Part shown: positions 8,572-17,045 of the stretch, piece by piece | Layout: every line of letters starts with the position of its first letter | How positions within the stretch are numbered: the stretch's first letter is position 1 | Origin: an uncultured Porphyromonadaceae bacterium | Lineage (GTDB): Bacteria; Bacteroidota; Bacteroidia; Bacteroidales; UBA11471 | Direction of reading: 5' to 3' | NCBI GenBank assembly: GCA_900542765.1 | Contig: UQOX01000002.1 | Location: forward strand, 49,105-113,104 | Length of the DNA stretch: 64,000 bases | Position numbers and translations under genes: made by a program | Notes under the pieces: generated by a model | Seen by the model: the letters and a program-made list of their open reading frames with translations, nothing else | Database searches by the model: none | What the model was told of the DNA's origin: nothing

Positions 8572-9072
8572 TTATTTCAAGGCTTCGATGGCTGCTTCGT
8601 AGTCGGGTTCGTGTGTGATTTCGGGGACTAATTGTTCATACAGGATTTTTCCCGATTCGTCGATGATGATGACCGCCCGGCACAACAGGCCGGCCAATGG
8701 CCCGTCGATGAGCTCGACACCGTATTCTTTCCCGAACTTCGTCGAACGGAAAGCCGATACGGCGACAACATTGTCGATACCTTCGGTCGCACAGAAACGT
8801 GACTGGGCAAACGGCAGGTCTTTCGAGACCGCCAGCACCAGGGTATTTTTCATTTGTGCGGCTTTTTGATTGAATTTGCGGACCGATGTGGCGCATACGC
8901 TGGTGTCGAGACTCGGGAAGATGTTGAGCAGGACACGTTTGCCTCTCAACTCTTCGTTGGTGAGTGTCGAGAGGTCTCCTTTGACCAACTCGAATTTGGG
9001 TGCGGTTGTCCCTCTTTGGGGCAATTCTCCGGCGGTGTGCACCGGATTGTTGAGGAATGTTACAGTAGCCAT
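8572..9072 (-). CDS. tpx: Thiol peroxidase (Tpx, atypical 2-Cys peroxiredoxin)
   Basis: A 166-residue cytoplasmic peroxidase that reduces hydrogen and alkyl peroxides using thioredoxin. The peroxidatic cysteine is C60 in SLDTSVCATSVRKFN and the resolving cysteine is C94 in SRFCATEG, the spacing expected for Tpx. Thr57 completes the active-site TxxC. The N-terminal GTTAPKFELV strand and the C-terminal YEQLVPEITHEPDYEAA also fit the family, and the length is normal. It lies 56 bases from the end of metH on the same strand, so it may be read through from metH or have its own promoter in that gap. Thioredoxin reductase (trxB) at 26478-27422 would supply electrons through thioredoxin. Confidence 0.96.
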   Translation of the reverse strand: MATVTFLNNPVHTAGELPQRGTTAPKFELVKGDLSTLTNEELRGKRVLLNIFPSLDTSVCATSVRKFNQKAAQMKNTLVLAVSKDLPFAQSRFCATEGIDNVVAVSAFRSTKFGKEYGVELIDGPLAGLLCRAVIIIDESGKILYEQLVPEITHEPDYEAAIEALK

Positions 9073-9128
9073 AATGAAAATTTATTGGGTATGTCAAAAT
9101 AGAATAACAGTGCGGCTCGGCATTTGGT

Positions 9129-12100
9129 TCAAGAGAGCGAAAGCCATTTGTACGACTCTTCAAGGCTATATCCCCGTTCCCGACAGTAAATTTGTCGCTG
9201 TTCGTTGTCGATGACGCCGATGTGGAAGTAGCTTGCTTGCGGGTGGGCAATGAGGAGCCCCGTAACGGTCGATGATGGGTAGAGGGCTCCATTCTCGGTC
9301 ACGGTGACCCCGGCTTTTGCAAAATCGAGCAGGGTGTCGAGCGTGAAACTGAGCGACTGGTCGGGCAGAGAGGGATAGCCGACAGCCGGGCGTATGCCTT
9401 GGTAGTGTTGCGCGAGGAGCGACGGCACATGCGGCTTTTCCATGGGCATATAGCCCCAGTAGCGGGTACGAATGCGGTAATGCAGCCATTCGGTGGCGGC
9501 TTCGGCCAGTCGGTCGCAGAGCGATTGCAACAGCAGGGCTGCGTAGTGGTCGTCTCCTTGTTTGAGTTGTTCGATTTTGGCCGCGAGACCTTGGCTGATG
9601 GTTACGACAAACGCTCCTACATAGTCGGTGCGATTCTCTTGGTTTTGAGGCATGACAAAGTCCGGCAACGCAAGGTATGCCCCTTCGGGCTTTGTTTTTT
9701 GTTGACGCAGACAAGGTATCACGACATCGCCTTCGGCCGTGTGCAAGACGATGCGGTTGCCGTTGCTGTGTGCGGCGAAGATGCCGAAGCGTGCTTGCAG
9801 GAACATCGTGTCGCCCTCTTTTTCGAGTTGGTCGAGCCAACTTGCGGCATCGTCAAGGAGCCTTTCGGTTTCTTGGGCTTTGTCCGGTTCTTCGGGTGTA
9901 ATATGGGGAAGTTGCGTCATGCAGTGCTGGCAGCAGCCGTCGAGGGGAGAGGCGTTCCCGGTCAGCCGCCATGTGTGGAGGAAGTATTTCCAATTGATAC
10001 ACGGCCTGACTTCTTGTATGGAGAGTTTGAGTTCCCTCCGTTCGCCCGGCATTTGAGGTACGGTCGGCGTGTAATGTGTCCAGTCGGCTGTGAAAGCCTG
10101 TGCGTTGGCTTCGGCATAGGAGAGGAGGGGTTCTTGTCGGGTTTCGACCGAACGGCGCAACTCTTCTTGTTCCCGGTGCAGTTCCCTCAGAAACGATTCC
10201 CGGGTTTGCTCGTTGAGCCATTGTGCGGCCACGACGGGAATTTGTGCGGCGTCGCGTGTGTGAATCACGGGGCCGCTGTATCGGGGCGCGATTTTCACCG
10301 CCGTATGCAGTTTCGAGGTGGTGGCACCACCTACCATGAGGGGGATTTTCAACCCGGCTTTTTCCATCGCTTCGGCAATGTGGCACATCTCTTCGAGCGA
10401 CGGGGTGATGAGTCCGCTCACGCCGATGATGTCGGCCTTCTCGCGGAGGGCTGTTTCGATAATGGTTTCGGTCGGCACCATTACTCCGAGGTCGATGATG
10501 TCGTAATTGTTGCAGCCGAGGACGACGGCAACGATGTTTTTCCCGATGTCATGCACATCGCCTTTGACCGTGGCCAGGAGGAATTTTCCGTTTTTCCGGC
10601 CGCTCTCTTTCTGCATGGGAATATAAGGCTGCAAGATAGCGACCGCCTGTTTCATGGTGCGGGCGGTTTTCACGACCTGGGGCAGGAACATTTTCCCTTC
10701 GCCGAAGAGTTGCCCTACGCGGTTCATTCCGTTCATGAGGGGGCCTTCGATGATTTTCACGGCACTGCCGTAGACGGCCAAAGCCTCGTGCAGGTCGGCA
10801 TCAAGACGGTCGCTGACACCTTTGACAAGGGCGTATTCGAGCCGTTCATCGAGCGACATCAGGTCGCGTGGGTCACCTTGCCCGGTTTGTGGCTGTTGTT
10901 GGGCGGTTTGACCTTTATGTGACTCGGCGGCCTCAATCAGTCGTTCGGTGGCATCGGGGCGACGGTTGAAGATGACATCTTCGATGCGGCACAACAATTC
11001 TTCGGGAATATCGGTGTAGGTGACACTCGTTGCCGGATTGACGATAGCCATGTCCATACCCGCCTGTATGGCGTGGAACAAGAACACGGCGTGCATGGCT
11101 TCGCGTATGTAGTTGTTGCCGCGGAACGAAAAAGAGAGGTTACTGATGCCTCCGCTCACTTTGGCTCCGGGAAGATTTTCTTTGATCCATTTGACGGCGG
11201 CGATGAAGTCGGCTCCATAATTGAGATGTTCGTCGATGCCGGTGGCAAGAGCCAGGACATTGGGGTCGAAAATGATGTCGTTGGGGTCTATCCCTTCCCG
11301 GGTGAGCAGGGTATAGGCTCTCTGGCACACGGCAATCTTGCGGGCATAGCTGTCGGCTTGGCCTGTTTCGTCAAATGCCATGACCACCATGGCGGCTCCG
11401 AGGCGGTGTATCTCCCGGGCATGGGCAAGAAAGGTCGCTTCTCCCTCTTTCAGGCTGATGGAGTTGACGATACACTTTCCCTGCACGCATTTGAGCCCGG
11501 CCAGGATTACCGGCCACTTCGAGGAGTCTATCATGACCGGTACGCGGCAGATGTCGGGCTCTGAGGCTATCCGGTTGAGAAACGTGACCATTTCGTCGTG
11601 GGCATCGAGCATAGCGTCGTCCATGTTGATGTCGATGATTTGAGCACCGTCGGCGACCTGCTTGCGGGCGATTTCGAGGGCCTCGTCATAATTCTTCTCC
11701 GAGATGAGTCGCAAGAATTTCCGTGAACCGGCCACATTGCACCGTTCGCCGACATGAATGAAGTTGTTTTCGGGAACGACATTTAAGACTTCAAGACCCG
11801 ACAGGCTGAGCATCGGTCTTTGGACGTGGGGGCGGCGGGGTTGTTTCCCGGCGGCCAGCCGGGCGATGGCGGCAATGTGTTCGGGTGTGGTGCCGCAGCA
11901 GCCGCCTACGATATTGACGAGTTGTTCGTCGATAAATTCTTTGATTTGCAACGCCATCGTTTCGGGGGTCTCGTCATATTGCCCGAATCGGTTGGGCAAG
12001 CCGGCGTTGGGGTAGGCCGATATGTAGTAGGGCGCCGTCTCGGAGAGTTGTTTCAAGAACGGCTTCATGTCGCGGGCTCCGAAGGAGCAGTTCAGTCCCA

Positions 12101-12812
12101 CCGACAGAAGTCGGGCATGCCGCACGGAGGACAGGACGGCATCGAGAGTTTGTCCCGAGAGTGTGCGCCCCCCTTTGTCGGAGAGGGTGACCGAGAGCAT
12201 GGTGGGGAGGTGCTTCCCTTTCTCCTGCATGACCTCTTCGGCGGCATAGAGTGCAGCTTTGGCATTGAGGGTATCGAAAATCGTTTCGAAGAGGAGCAGG
12301 TCGACCCCGCCGTCGATGAGTGCGGCGATTTGTTCCCGGTAGGCGTCGGTGAGGTCGTCAAATGTGAGGGTGCGCAGGGCGGGGTCGTTCACGTCGGGCG
12401 ACATCGAACAGGTCTTGTTGGTAGGCCCTACCGAGCCGGCCACAAAACGAGGCTTGTCGGGCGTTTTCGCCGAGTAGTTGTCGGCAACGTTCCGGGCGAG
12501 GCGAGCCGCCTCGAAATTGATTTCAGCCACGACCGACTGCATGTCGTAGTCGCTCATCGATATGCGGTTGGCGTTGAATGTGTTGGTCTCGATAATATCG
12601 GCTCCGGCATCGAGATAGGCTTCGTGTATGGCCGAAATGATTTGTGGGCGGGTGAGGCACAGCAGGTCGTTGTTCCCTTTCTGCAATGCGGTAATGTCGG
12701 CAAACCGTTCGCCTCTGAAATCGCTTTCGGAGAGTCCGTATTGTTGTATCATCGTGCCCATGGCACCATCGAGTACCATGATTCTATGATCGAGTATTTC
12801 TTGGATTTGCAT
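9129..12812 (-). CDS. metH: Methionine synthase, cobalamin-dependent
   Basis: Transfers a methyl group from 5-methyltetrahydrofolate to homocysteine through methylcobalamin. The protein has 1227 residues from the ATG at 12812; the frame can be extended 37 residues upstream, but the -7 box at 12838-12845 lies inside that extension, so it is rejected. The four modules are in order: homocysteine-binding barrel with zinc ligands (LNCSFGARD near 241 and GGCCGTT near 304), pterin-binding barrel beginning VGERCNVAGSRKF, cobalamin cap and binding domain with DVHDIG near 752 (His is the lower Co ligand), and the C-terminal activation domain that binds S-adenosylmethionine. The length matches the E. 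coli enzyme. No cobalamin or SAM riboswitch is visible in the short leader. Confidence 0.97.
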   Translation of the reverse strand: MQIQEILDHRIMVLDGAMGTMIQQYGLSESDFRGERFADITALQKGNNDLLCLTRPQIISAIHEAYLDAGADIIETNTFNANRISMSDYDMQSVVAEINFEAARLARNVADNYSAKTPDKPRFVAGSVGPTNKTCSMSPDVNDPALRTLTFDDLTDAYREQIAALIDGGVDLLLFETIFDTLNAKAALYAAEEVMQEKGKHLPTMLSVTLSDKGGRTLSGQTLDAVLSSVRHARLLSVGLNCSFGARDMKPFLKQLSETAPYYISAYPNAGLPNRFGQYDETPETMALQIKEFIDEQLVNIVGGCCGTTPEHIAAIARLAAGKQPRRPHVQRPMLSLSGLEVLNVVPENNFIHVGERCNVAGSRKFLRLISEKNYDEALEIARKQVADGAQIIDINMDDAMLDAHDEMVTFLNRIASEPDICRVPVMIDSSKWPVILAGLKCVQGKCIVNSISLKEGEATFLAHAREIHRLGAAMVVMAFDETGQADSYARKIAVCQRAYTLLTREGIDPNDIIFDPNVLALATGIDEHLNYGADFIAAVKWIKENLPGAKVSGGISNLSFSFRGNNYIREAMHAVFLFHAIQAGMDMAIVNPATSVTYTDIPEELLCRIEDVIFNRRPDATERLIEAAESHKGQTAQQQPQTGQGDPRDLMSLDERLEYALVKGVSDRLDADLHEALAVYGSAVKIIEGPLMNGMNRVGQLFGEGKMFLPQVVKTARTMKQAVAILQPYIPMQKESGRKNGKFLLATVKGDVHDIGKNIVAVVLGCNNYDIIDLGVMVPTETIIETALREKADIIGVSGLITPSLEEMCHIAEAMEKAGLKIPLMVGGATTSKLHTAVKIAPRYSGPVIHTRDAAQIPVVAAQWLNEQTRESFLRELHREQEELRRSVETRQEPLLSYAEANAQAFTADWTHYTPTVPQMPGERRELKLSIQEVRPCINWKYFLHTWRLTGNASPLDGCCQHCMTQLPHITPEEPDKAQETERLLDDAASWLDQLEKEGDTMFLQARFGIFAAHSNGNRIVLHTAEGDVVIPCLRQQKTKPEGAYLALPDFVMPQNQENRTDYVGAFVVTISQGLAAKIEQLKQGDDHYAALLLQSLCDRLAEAATEWLHYRIRTRYWGYMPMEKPHVPSLLAQHYQGIRPAVGYPSLPDQSLSFTLDTLLDFAKAGVTVTENGALYPSSTVTGLLIAHPQASYFHIGVIDNEQRQIYCRERGYSLEESYKWLSLS

Positions 12813-12837
12813 GATTTCGAACAAAAAGAATGATAGA

Positions 12838-12845
12838 CAAAGGTA
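12838..12845 (-). promoter_or_regulatory. -7 promoter element for metH
   Basis: TACCTTTG on the minus strand, 25 bases before the chosen metH ATG. It argues for the shorter MetH start. Confidence 0.6.
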
Positions 12846-13090
12846 ATAAAAAAGAAAAATCTGAGGTGAATTATCTTGAAATATTGAACAAAATGGAATT
12901 ATTCTTACTACATTTACACACAAATCACATGATGCTGTTTTTTGAGAACGATTGGGCCCCTCAGCAAAGGAGAAGATGGAATTGGAGAGAAAGTAAAGAG
13001 CCCGAAGATTTCGCTTTGTGTCGGAATGTCTCCATCTGTCGACAACCGATTATAAATCTCAATCGTTATTAAAGGAAAACCGGAATTGAT

Positions 13091-13699
13091 ATGAATGAGA
13101 AAGTGCCGTTGAATGTCTTGGGCATAACTTACAACCGCGCGCAACCCGAAACGTATATATTGATTATGATCGAGGAGGGTGGGGTGCGCCAGATGCCGAT
13201 TGCCATCAGACTGGCCGAGGCTCAGTCTATCATGGCATTCATACAGCGGGTTGTTCCCCGGCGACCGCTGACTCACGATTTGTTCTCTTCTTTGACCAAG
13301 GCATTTGGGATAGAATTGCAAGAAGTATTTATATACCACTACGAAGAGGGTATCTTCTCGACCGAGATGATATTCAACGACGGAGAGCGCGAGGTGCATA
13401 TCGACGCACGCGCTTCCGATGCTGTTGCGCTTGCCATGCGCATGCATGCTCCCATCTTCACTACCCGTTCGGTTCTCGACGTTGCCGGCATCACTCCCGA
13501 CCCCATAGAAATATCGAAAGACGAGAGTGTGGACGATTCTCCCGCAATCCCGCTAAAACACTTTACCATAGAATCGTATGGTACGGCAGAGTTGAAGCAA
13601 CGTTTGCAGCAGGCTATCGATAAAGAAGAGTATGAAATGGCTTCACGCATACAACAGGAGTTGAAAAGGCGTGAGGCGAATGACTCTCCTTTGGCTTAA
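13091..13699 (+). CDS. Bifunctional nuclease family protein (BFN/DUF151 with UVR motif)
   Basis: A 202-residue soluble protein. Residues 1 to about 140 match the bifunctional nuclease domain (DUF151), with PIAIRLAEAQSIMAFI and the conserved VHIDARASDAVALAMR near residue 98. Residues 165-197 form a UvrB/UvrC-interaction (UVR) helical hairpin, LKQRLQQAIDKEEYEMAS followed by RIQQELKRRE. This BFN-UVR pairing is usual for Bacteroidota. The name comes from DNase/RNase activity reported for plant and bacterial members; the role in this organism is unknown, though the UVR motif suggests a link to damage response. It is divergent from metH. No clear promoter is seen in the gap. Confidence 0.88.
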   Translation: MNEKVPLNVLGITYNRAQPETYILIMIEEGGVRQMPIAIRLAEAQSIMAFIQRVVPRRPLTHDLFSSLTKAFGIELQEVFIYHYEEGIFSTEMIFNDGEREVHIDARASDAVALAMRMHAPIFTTRSVLDVAGITPDPIEISKDESVDDSPAIPLKHFTIESYGTAELKQRLQQAIDKEEYEMASRIQQELKRREANDSPLA

Positions 13700-13819
13700 A
13701 GCGGCCTGCATCGAGTGAAACCGAAGAATGATAAAAACCGCTTTGTCCTTCTGTAATCATTTTATTCCCTTGTCCCCTAAAAAGGCCGCCTTCTATGTTG
13801 ATGAATCGGCCGTAATTGT

Positions 13820-13827
13820 TACCTTTG
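13820..13827 (+). promoter_or_regulatory. -7 promoter element for rsmE-kdsA-EFR1
   Basis: TACCTTTG, 77 bases before the rsmE ATG, in the 205-base gap after the nuclease gene. No -33 match. Confidence 0.5.
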
Positions 13828-13904
13828 TGCATTATCGTTTCCCGACGTCTGCCGAAGGCCATGGATAAGGGGGGACGATATGTCTTATTCCAAAAATAGA
13901 AAGC

Positions 13905-14624
13905 ATGCACATCTTTTACACGCCCGATATTGCCACCGTCAGTGAATTGCCCGAGGAAGAATCGCATCACTGTGTGAAGGTGTTGCGGTTGCCCGAAGGC
14001 GAAGAGATTTTGCTCGCCGATGGCAAGGGCACTTTTTATCGGGCTCGAATCACATGGGCGCACCCCAAACATTGTGCCGTAGAAATTCTCGAAACCCGTC
14101 AGGCTCCTCCGGCATGGGGCTTCAACATGCATATTGCCATAGCTCCCACCAAAAATCTCGATCGCATGGAGTGGTTTGCCGAGAAGTGCACCGAAATAGG
14201 GGTCGATGCGATAACCCCGCTGTTGTGCCGTTTTTCGGAAAGAAAAGAGTTGAAGACCGACCGCCTGCGCAAAATATTGATTTCTGCGATGAAACAGTCG
14301 CTCAAAGCCGTTTGCCCGAAACTCGACGAGATGACCGATTTCAAGAGTTTTGTCACCCGACCTTTTGGCGGAGAGAAATATATCGCCCATTGCCACGATG
14401 GAGAGCGACATTTGTTGACCGACAGCTATTCACCCGGGCATGATGCCTTGGTGCTGATAGGGCCCGAGGGCGATTTCAGTCCCGAGGAGGTGGAATTGGC
14501 CCTGTCAAATGGTTTTCGGCCCATTTCGTTGGGCGACAGCCGGTTGCGTACCGAAACGGCCGGCGTGGTGGCCTGTCACACCTTGCATGTAATGAACCTG
14601 TTGAAAAATAACGCTGATAAATAA
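13905..14624 (+). CDS. rsmE: 16S rRNA (uracil-1498-N3)-methyltransferase
   Basis: A 239-residue SPOUT methyltransferase that modifies U1498 of 16S rRNA in the assembled small subunit. The N-terminal PUA-like RNA-binding domain has HHCVKVLRLPEGEEI. The trefoil-knot domain shows its signatures: IGPEGDFSPEEVELA near residue 183 and LGDSRLRTETA near 209, which form the S-adenosylmethionine pocket. The helix EWFAEKCTEIGVDAITPLL is also typical. It is followed 4 bases later by kdsA and is the first gene of a three-gene run. Confidence 0.96.
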   Translation: MHIFYTPDIATVSELPEEESHHCVKVLRLPEGEEILLADGKGTFYRARITWAHPKHCAVEILETRQAPPAWGFNMHIAIAPTKNLDRMEWFAEKCTEIGVDAITPLLCRFSERKELKTDRLRKILISAMKQSLKAVCPKLDEMTDFKSFVTRPFGGEKYIAHCHDGERHLLTDSYSPGHDALVLIGPEGDFSPEEVELALSNGFRPISLGDSRLRTETAGVVACHTLHVMNLLKNNADK

Positions 14625-14628
14625 TCTT

Positions 14629-15459
14629 ATGATGTATCCTCAAATCGAAAATCTGAAACATACCGATTCCAACACTTTTTTCCTGATGGCCGGGCCTTGT
14701 GTCATTGAAGGCGAGGCTATGGCCATGCACATTGCCGAAACCATCGTGAAGATTACCGACAAGTGGAAAATCCCTTATATCTTCAAGGGCTCTTACCGTA
14801 AAGCCAACCGCTCCCGCTTCGATTCCTTTACGGGAATTGGCGACGAGAAGGCTTTGCTCATCTTGCGTAAGGTGCGGGAGTCGTTTGATATTCCTGTTGT
14901 TACCGACATTCACTCTGCCGAGGAGGCTGCTATGGCCGCCGAGTATGTCGACATTTTGCAGATACCGGCCTTCCTTTGCCGACAGACCGATTTGCTTATC
15001 GCCGCTGCTCGAACCGGTAAGATTGTGAACATCAAGAAGGGCCAATTCCTTTCGCCCGAGGCCATGCAATTTGCTGCCGGAAAAGTCGTCGAGTCAGGCA
15101 ATCACCAGGTTATGCTCACCGAGCGGGGTACGACATTCGGTTATCAGGATTTGATTGTCGATTATCGAGGAATCCCTCAGATGCAAAGTCTTGGTTTCCC
15201 GGTGGTGCTCGATGTCACCCATTCGTTGCAGCAACCCAATCAGACTTCGGGCGTTACCGGTGGGGTGCCCCGTCTTATCGAGACGATGGCCCGTGCCGGA
15301 ATCGCGGTCGGGGTCGACGGCCTTTTCATGGAGACACACCCCGAACCCTCCAAGGCAAAATCCGATGGCGCCAACATGCTTCCCCTGCATCGGCTCGATG
15401 CTTTGTTGGGTCGTTTAGTGGCTTTGCGCCAAGTCGTCAATACATTCCACGGGATATAA
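14629..15459 (+). CDS. kdsA: 3-deoxy-8-phosphooctulonate synthase (KDO8P synthase), cysteine-containing metal type
   Basis: Condenses arabinose-5-phosphate with phosphoenolpyruvate to give KDO-8-phosphate for the lipopolysaccharide core. It has 276 residues, the usual length. Key parts are AGPCVIEGE at 21-29, FKGSYRKANRSRFDSF in the PEP site, LDVTHSLQQPNQ, and the C-terminal GLFMETHPEPSKAKSDG. In the metal-dependent class a Cys (here C24) replaces the Asn of the E. coli enzyme; with the later His, Glu and Asp this indicates the metal-dependent form. The first ATG is at 14629 with a second directly after. It shares a transcript with rsmE and the EFR1 gene. Confidence 0.96.
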   Translation: MMYPQIENLKHTDSNTFFLMAGPCVIEGEAMAMHIAETIVKITDKWKIPYIFKGSYRKANRSRFDSFTGIGDEKALLILRKVRESFDIPVVTDIHSAEEAAMAAEYVDILQIPAFLCRQTDLLIAAARTGKIVNIKKGQFLSPEAMQFAAGKVVESGNHQVMLTERGTTFGYQDLIVDYRGIPQMQSLGFPVVLDVTHSLQQPNQTSGVTGGVPRLIETMARAGIAVGVDGLFMETHPEPSKAKSDGANMLPLHRLDALLGRLVALRQVVNTFHGI

Positions 15460-15466
15460 TTCGCCA

Positions 15467-16228
15467 ATGGTTCTCTATTTCTCTGCAACCGGCAATTCCA
15501 TGTGGGTGGCTCGGCAACTGGCCGAGGCTCTTGCCATGCCTGTAAGAGCCATAACAGAACAGGAACCGACATTTGCGTTTTTCCCCGACGAACGTCCGCT
15601 CATACTGGTTTTCCCCGTGCATTCATGGGGGCCGGCGGCTTCGATGTATGAGTATGTCGCACAGATGTCGTTTGAAGGATATGTCCGGCAGCCTGTATAT
15701 GTGGTGTGCGTCTGTGGCGATGATTGTGGGCGGACCGATAAAATCATGGCTCGGTTATTGCATAGGAGAGGAGTCGATTTGACGTCGGCTTTCTCGGTGC
15801 AGATGCCCAACAACTATATCCTTTTACCGGGTTTCGATGTGGATAAGCAGGCTGTCGCCAAACAAAAATTGTCATCGGCCTCGGCGCGTGTGCGGGAAAT
15901 TGTCGCGGCGATAAAAAATGGAGAAGGGCACTCGCTTTATTTCTCGGGCAGATTGCCGCGATTGAAAAGTTGGATATATCCGTTATTTGTAAAATATGCC
16001 CGTTCACAAAATCGTTTTTACGCGACAGAAGATTGTATCAAGTGCGGCAAATGCATTCGCTTGTGTCCCGCCGGAGTGATAAGCGCCGACGCGACCGGTC
16101 GCCCGCAGTGGCAGCGAAAAGGGTGTGTGCAATGCCTTGCTTGTATCCATCGTTGCCCGCAACGGGCTATTGAGTACGGACATATATCGGAGAAAAAAGG
16201 GCGCTACCACCACCCCGATTGTCCTTGA
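15467..16228 (+). CDS. EFR1-family flavodoxin-ferredoxin fusion
   Basis: A 253-residue protein. The first 150 or so residues form a flavodoxin-like FMN domain beginning with the phosphate loop FSATGNSMWVA. The C-terminus carries two 4Fe-4S ferredoxin motifs, CIKCGKCIRLCP near residue 190 and CVQCLACIHRCP near 219. It fits the EFR1 (electron-transfer flavodoxin-ferredoxin) family and should be a soluble electron carrier; the partner is unknown. It starts 7 bases after kdsA and is last in the run, so it is probably co-transcribed, although no functional tie to KDO synthesis is known. It ends in a short basic tail with HHPDCP. Confidence 0.9.
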   Translation: MVLYFSATGNSMWVARQLAEALAMPVRAITEQEPTFAFFPDERPLILVFPVHSWGPAASMYEYVAQMSFEGYVRQPVYVVCVCGDDCGRTDKIMARLLHRRGVDLTSAFSVQMPNNYILLPGFDVDKQAVAKQKLSSASARVREIVAAIKNGEGHSLYFSGRLPRLKSWIYPLFVKYARSQNRFYATEDCIKCGKCIRLCPAGVISADATGRPQWQRKGCVQCLACIHRCPQRAIEYGHISEKKGRYHHPDCP

Positions 16229-16305
16229 CAAAGAGGGGCGATGACCTATTTATTGGCCGTAAGTGTAGACTGTGGACGGGTGTCGAAGACGGGTACCCGT
16301 GGCAA

Positions 16306-16944
16306 TCAATGAGCTATGATGTTTTCGGGCGTAATTCCCACGAAGTGGTCGATGACACGGTCGGCAAGTGGAGCGATTTTTTCAGCGGGAAGAGTCGTCG
16401 CCAATCCAATGACGGTCATGCCGCCCGCACGACCGGCTTGCAGACCGGCCAGGGAATCTTCAAACACGAATGCCTGTTGGGGGGCCACACCCAATCGATG
16501 AGCTGCCAGGAGGTATCCTTCGGGGTCGGGTTTCGAACGGGTGATGTCGTCGGCCGAAATGACGGTGTTGAAGTAGGATTTGAGATGGGGGTGTGCTCGC
16601 CACAAACTGTCCAGCTTTTCATTGTCCGAACTGGTCACAATGGCCGTGCTGATGCCGGCTTCCCGCACTTTATTCAAGAACTCCTCTATCCCGGGAATCA
16701 AATCAAATCGCATGGCTCTTTCCCAAGCCAGCAAATCCGAGGCAATCTGTTTTTGCCAATCGTCATGGCCGGCAAAATGACGTTCAAAAATTTGCCGCAA
16801 CGTGTTCCCTTTGATTTTCATGCCGAAATGGTCGGAATCGTGAAGGTAGTCATTACCCACTTTGTCCCAAAAGATGCTGTATTGGGGTTCGGTGTCGACG
16901 ATGACCCCGTCTAAATCAAAAAGGAAAGCCATATTTTTGTCCAT
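16306..16944 (-). CDS. HAD-family phosphatase, beta-phosphoglucomutase-like
   Basis: A 212-residue soluble enzyme from the ATG at 16944 (a TTG three bases earlier and an ATG at 16932 are alternatives). The HAD motifs are clear: FDLDGVIVDTEP near residue 10 with nucleophile and acid Asp, TAIVTSSDNEK for motif II, KPDPEGYLLAAHRLG with the motif III lysine, and FEDSLAGLQAGRAGG for motif IV. The helical cap after motif I places it among beta-phosphoglucomutase-like and phosphatase members. The substrate cannot be assigned. It is divergent from the MATE exporter. Confidence 0.9.
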   Translation of the reverse strand: MDKNMAFLFDLDGVIVDTEPQYSIFWDKVGNDYLHDSDHFGMKIKGNTLRQIFERHFAGHDDWQKQIASDLLAWERAMRFDLIPGIEEFLNKVREAGISTAIVTSSDNEKLDSLWRAHPHLKSYFNTVISADDITRSKPDPEGYLLAAHRLGVAPQQAFVFEDSLAGLQAGRAGGMTVIGLATTLPAEKIAPLADRVIDHFVGITPENIIAH

Positions 16945-17008
16945 CAATTATTGTATTTGTTTAACGCTGCAAAGGAAATAAAAATCGACCGACTGCACAA
17001 ATATTTGC

Positions 17009-17016
17009 TACCTTTG
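17009..17016 (+). promoter_or_regulatory. -7 promoter element for the MATE exporter
   Basis: TACCTTTG, 29 bases before the ATG at 17046. Confidence 0.6.
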
Positions 17017-17045
17017 CGGTCGATATTGTAAAGGAAAAGTGCATT

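Noticed and set aside
9399..10922. 507-residue plus-strand open frame opposite metH
   Set aside because: It is antisense to well-conserved MetH activation and cobalamin domains and shows no domain of its own.
12830..13072. 80-residue plus-strand open frame between metH and the nuclease gene
   Set aside because: No ribosome-binding site is seen, it begins on top of the metH promoter, and its composition is unlike a folded protein. It could be checked by conservation.
12813..13090. Possible cobalamin or SAM riboswitch ahead of metH
   Set aside because: The promoter lies only 25 bases from the ATG, which leaves no room for an aptamer, and no B12-box-like sequence was seen.
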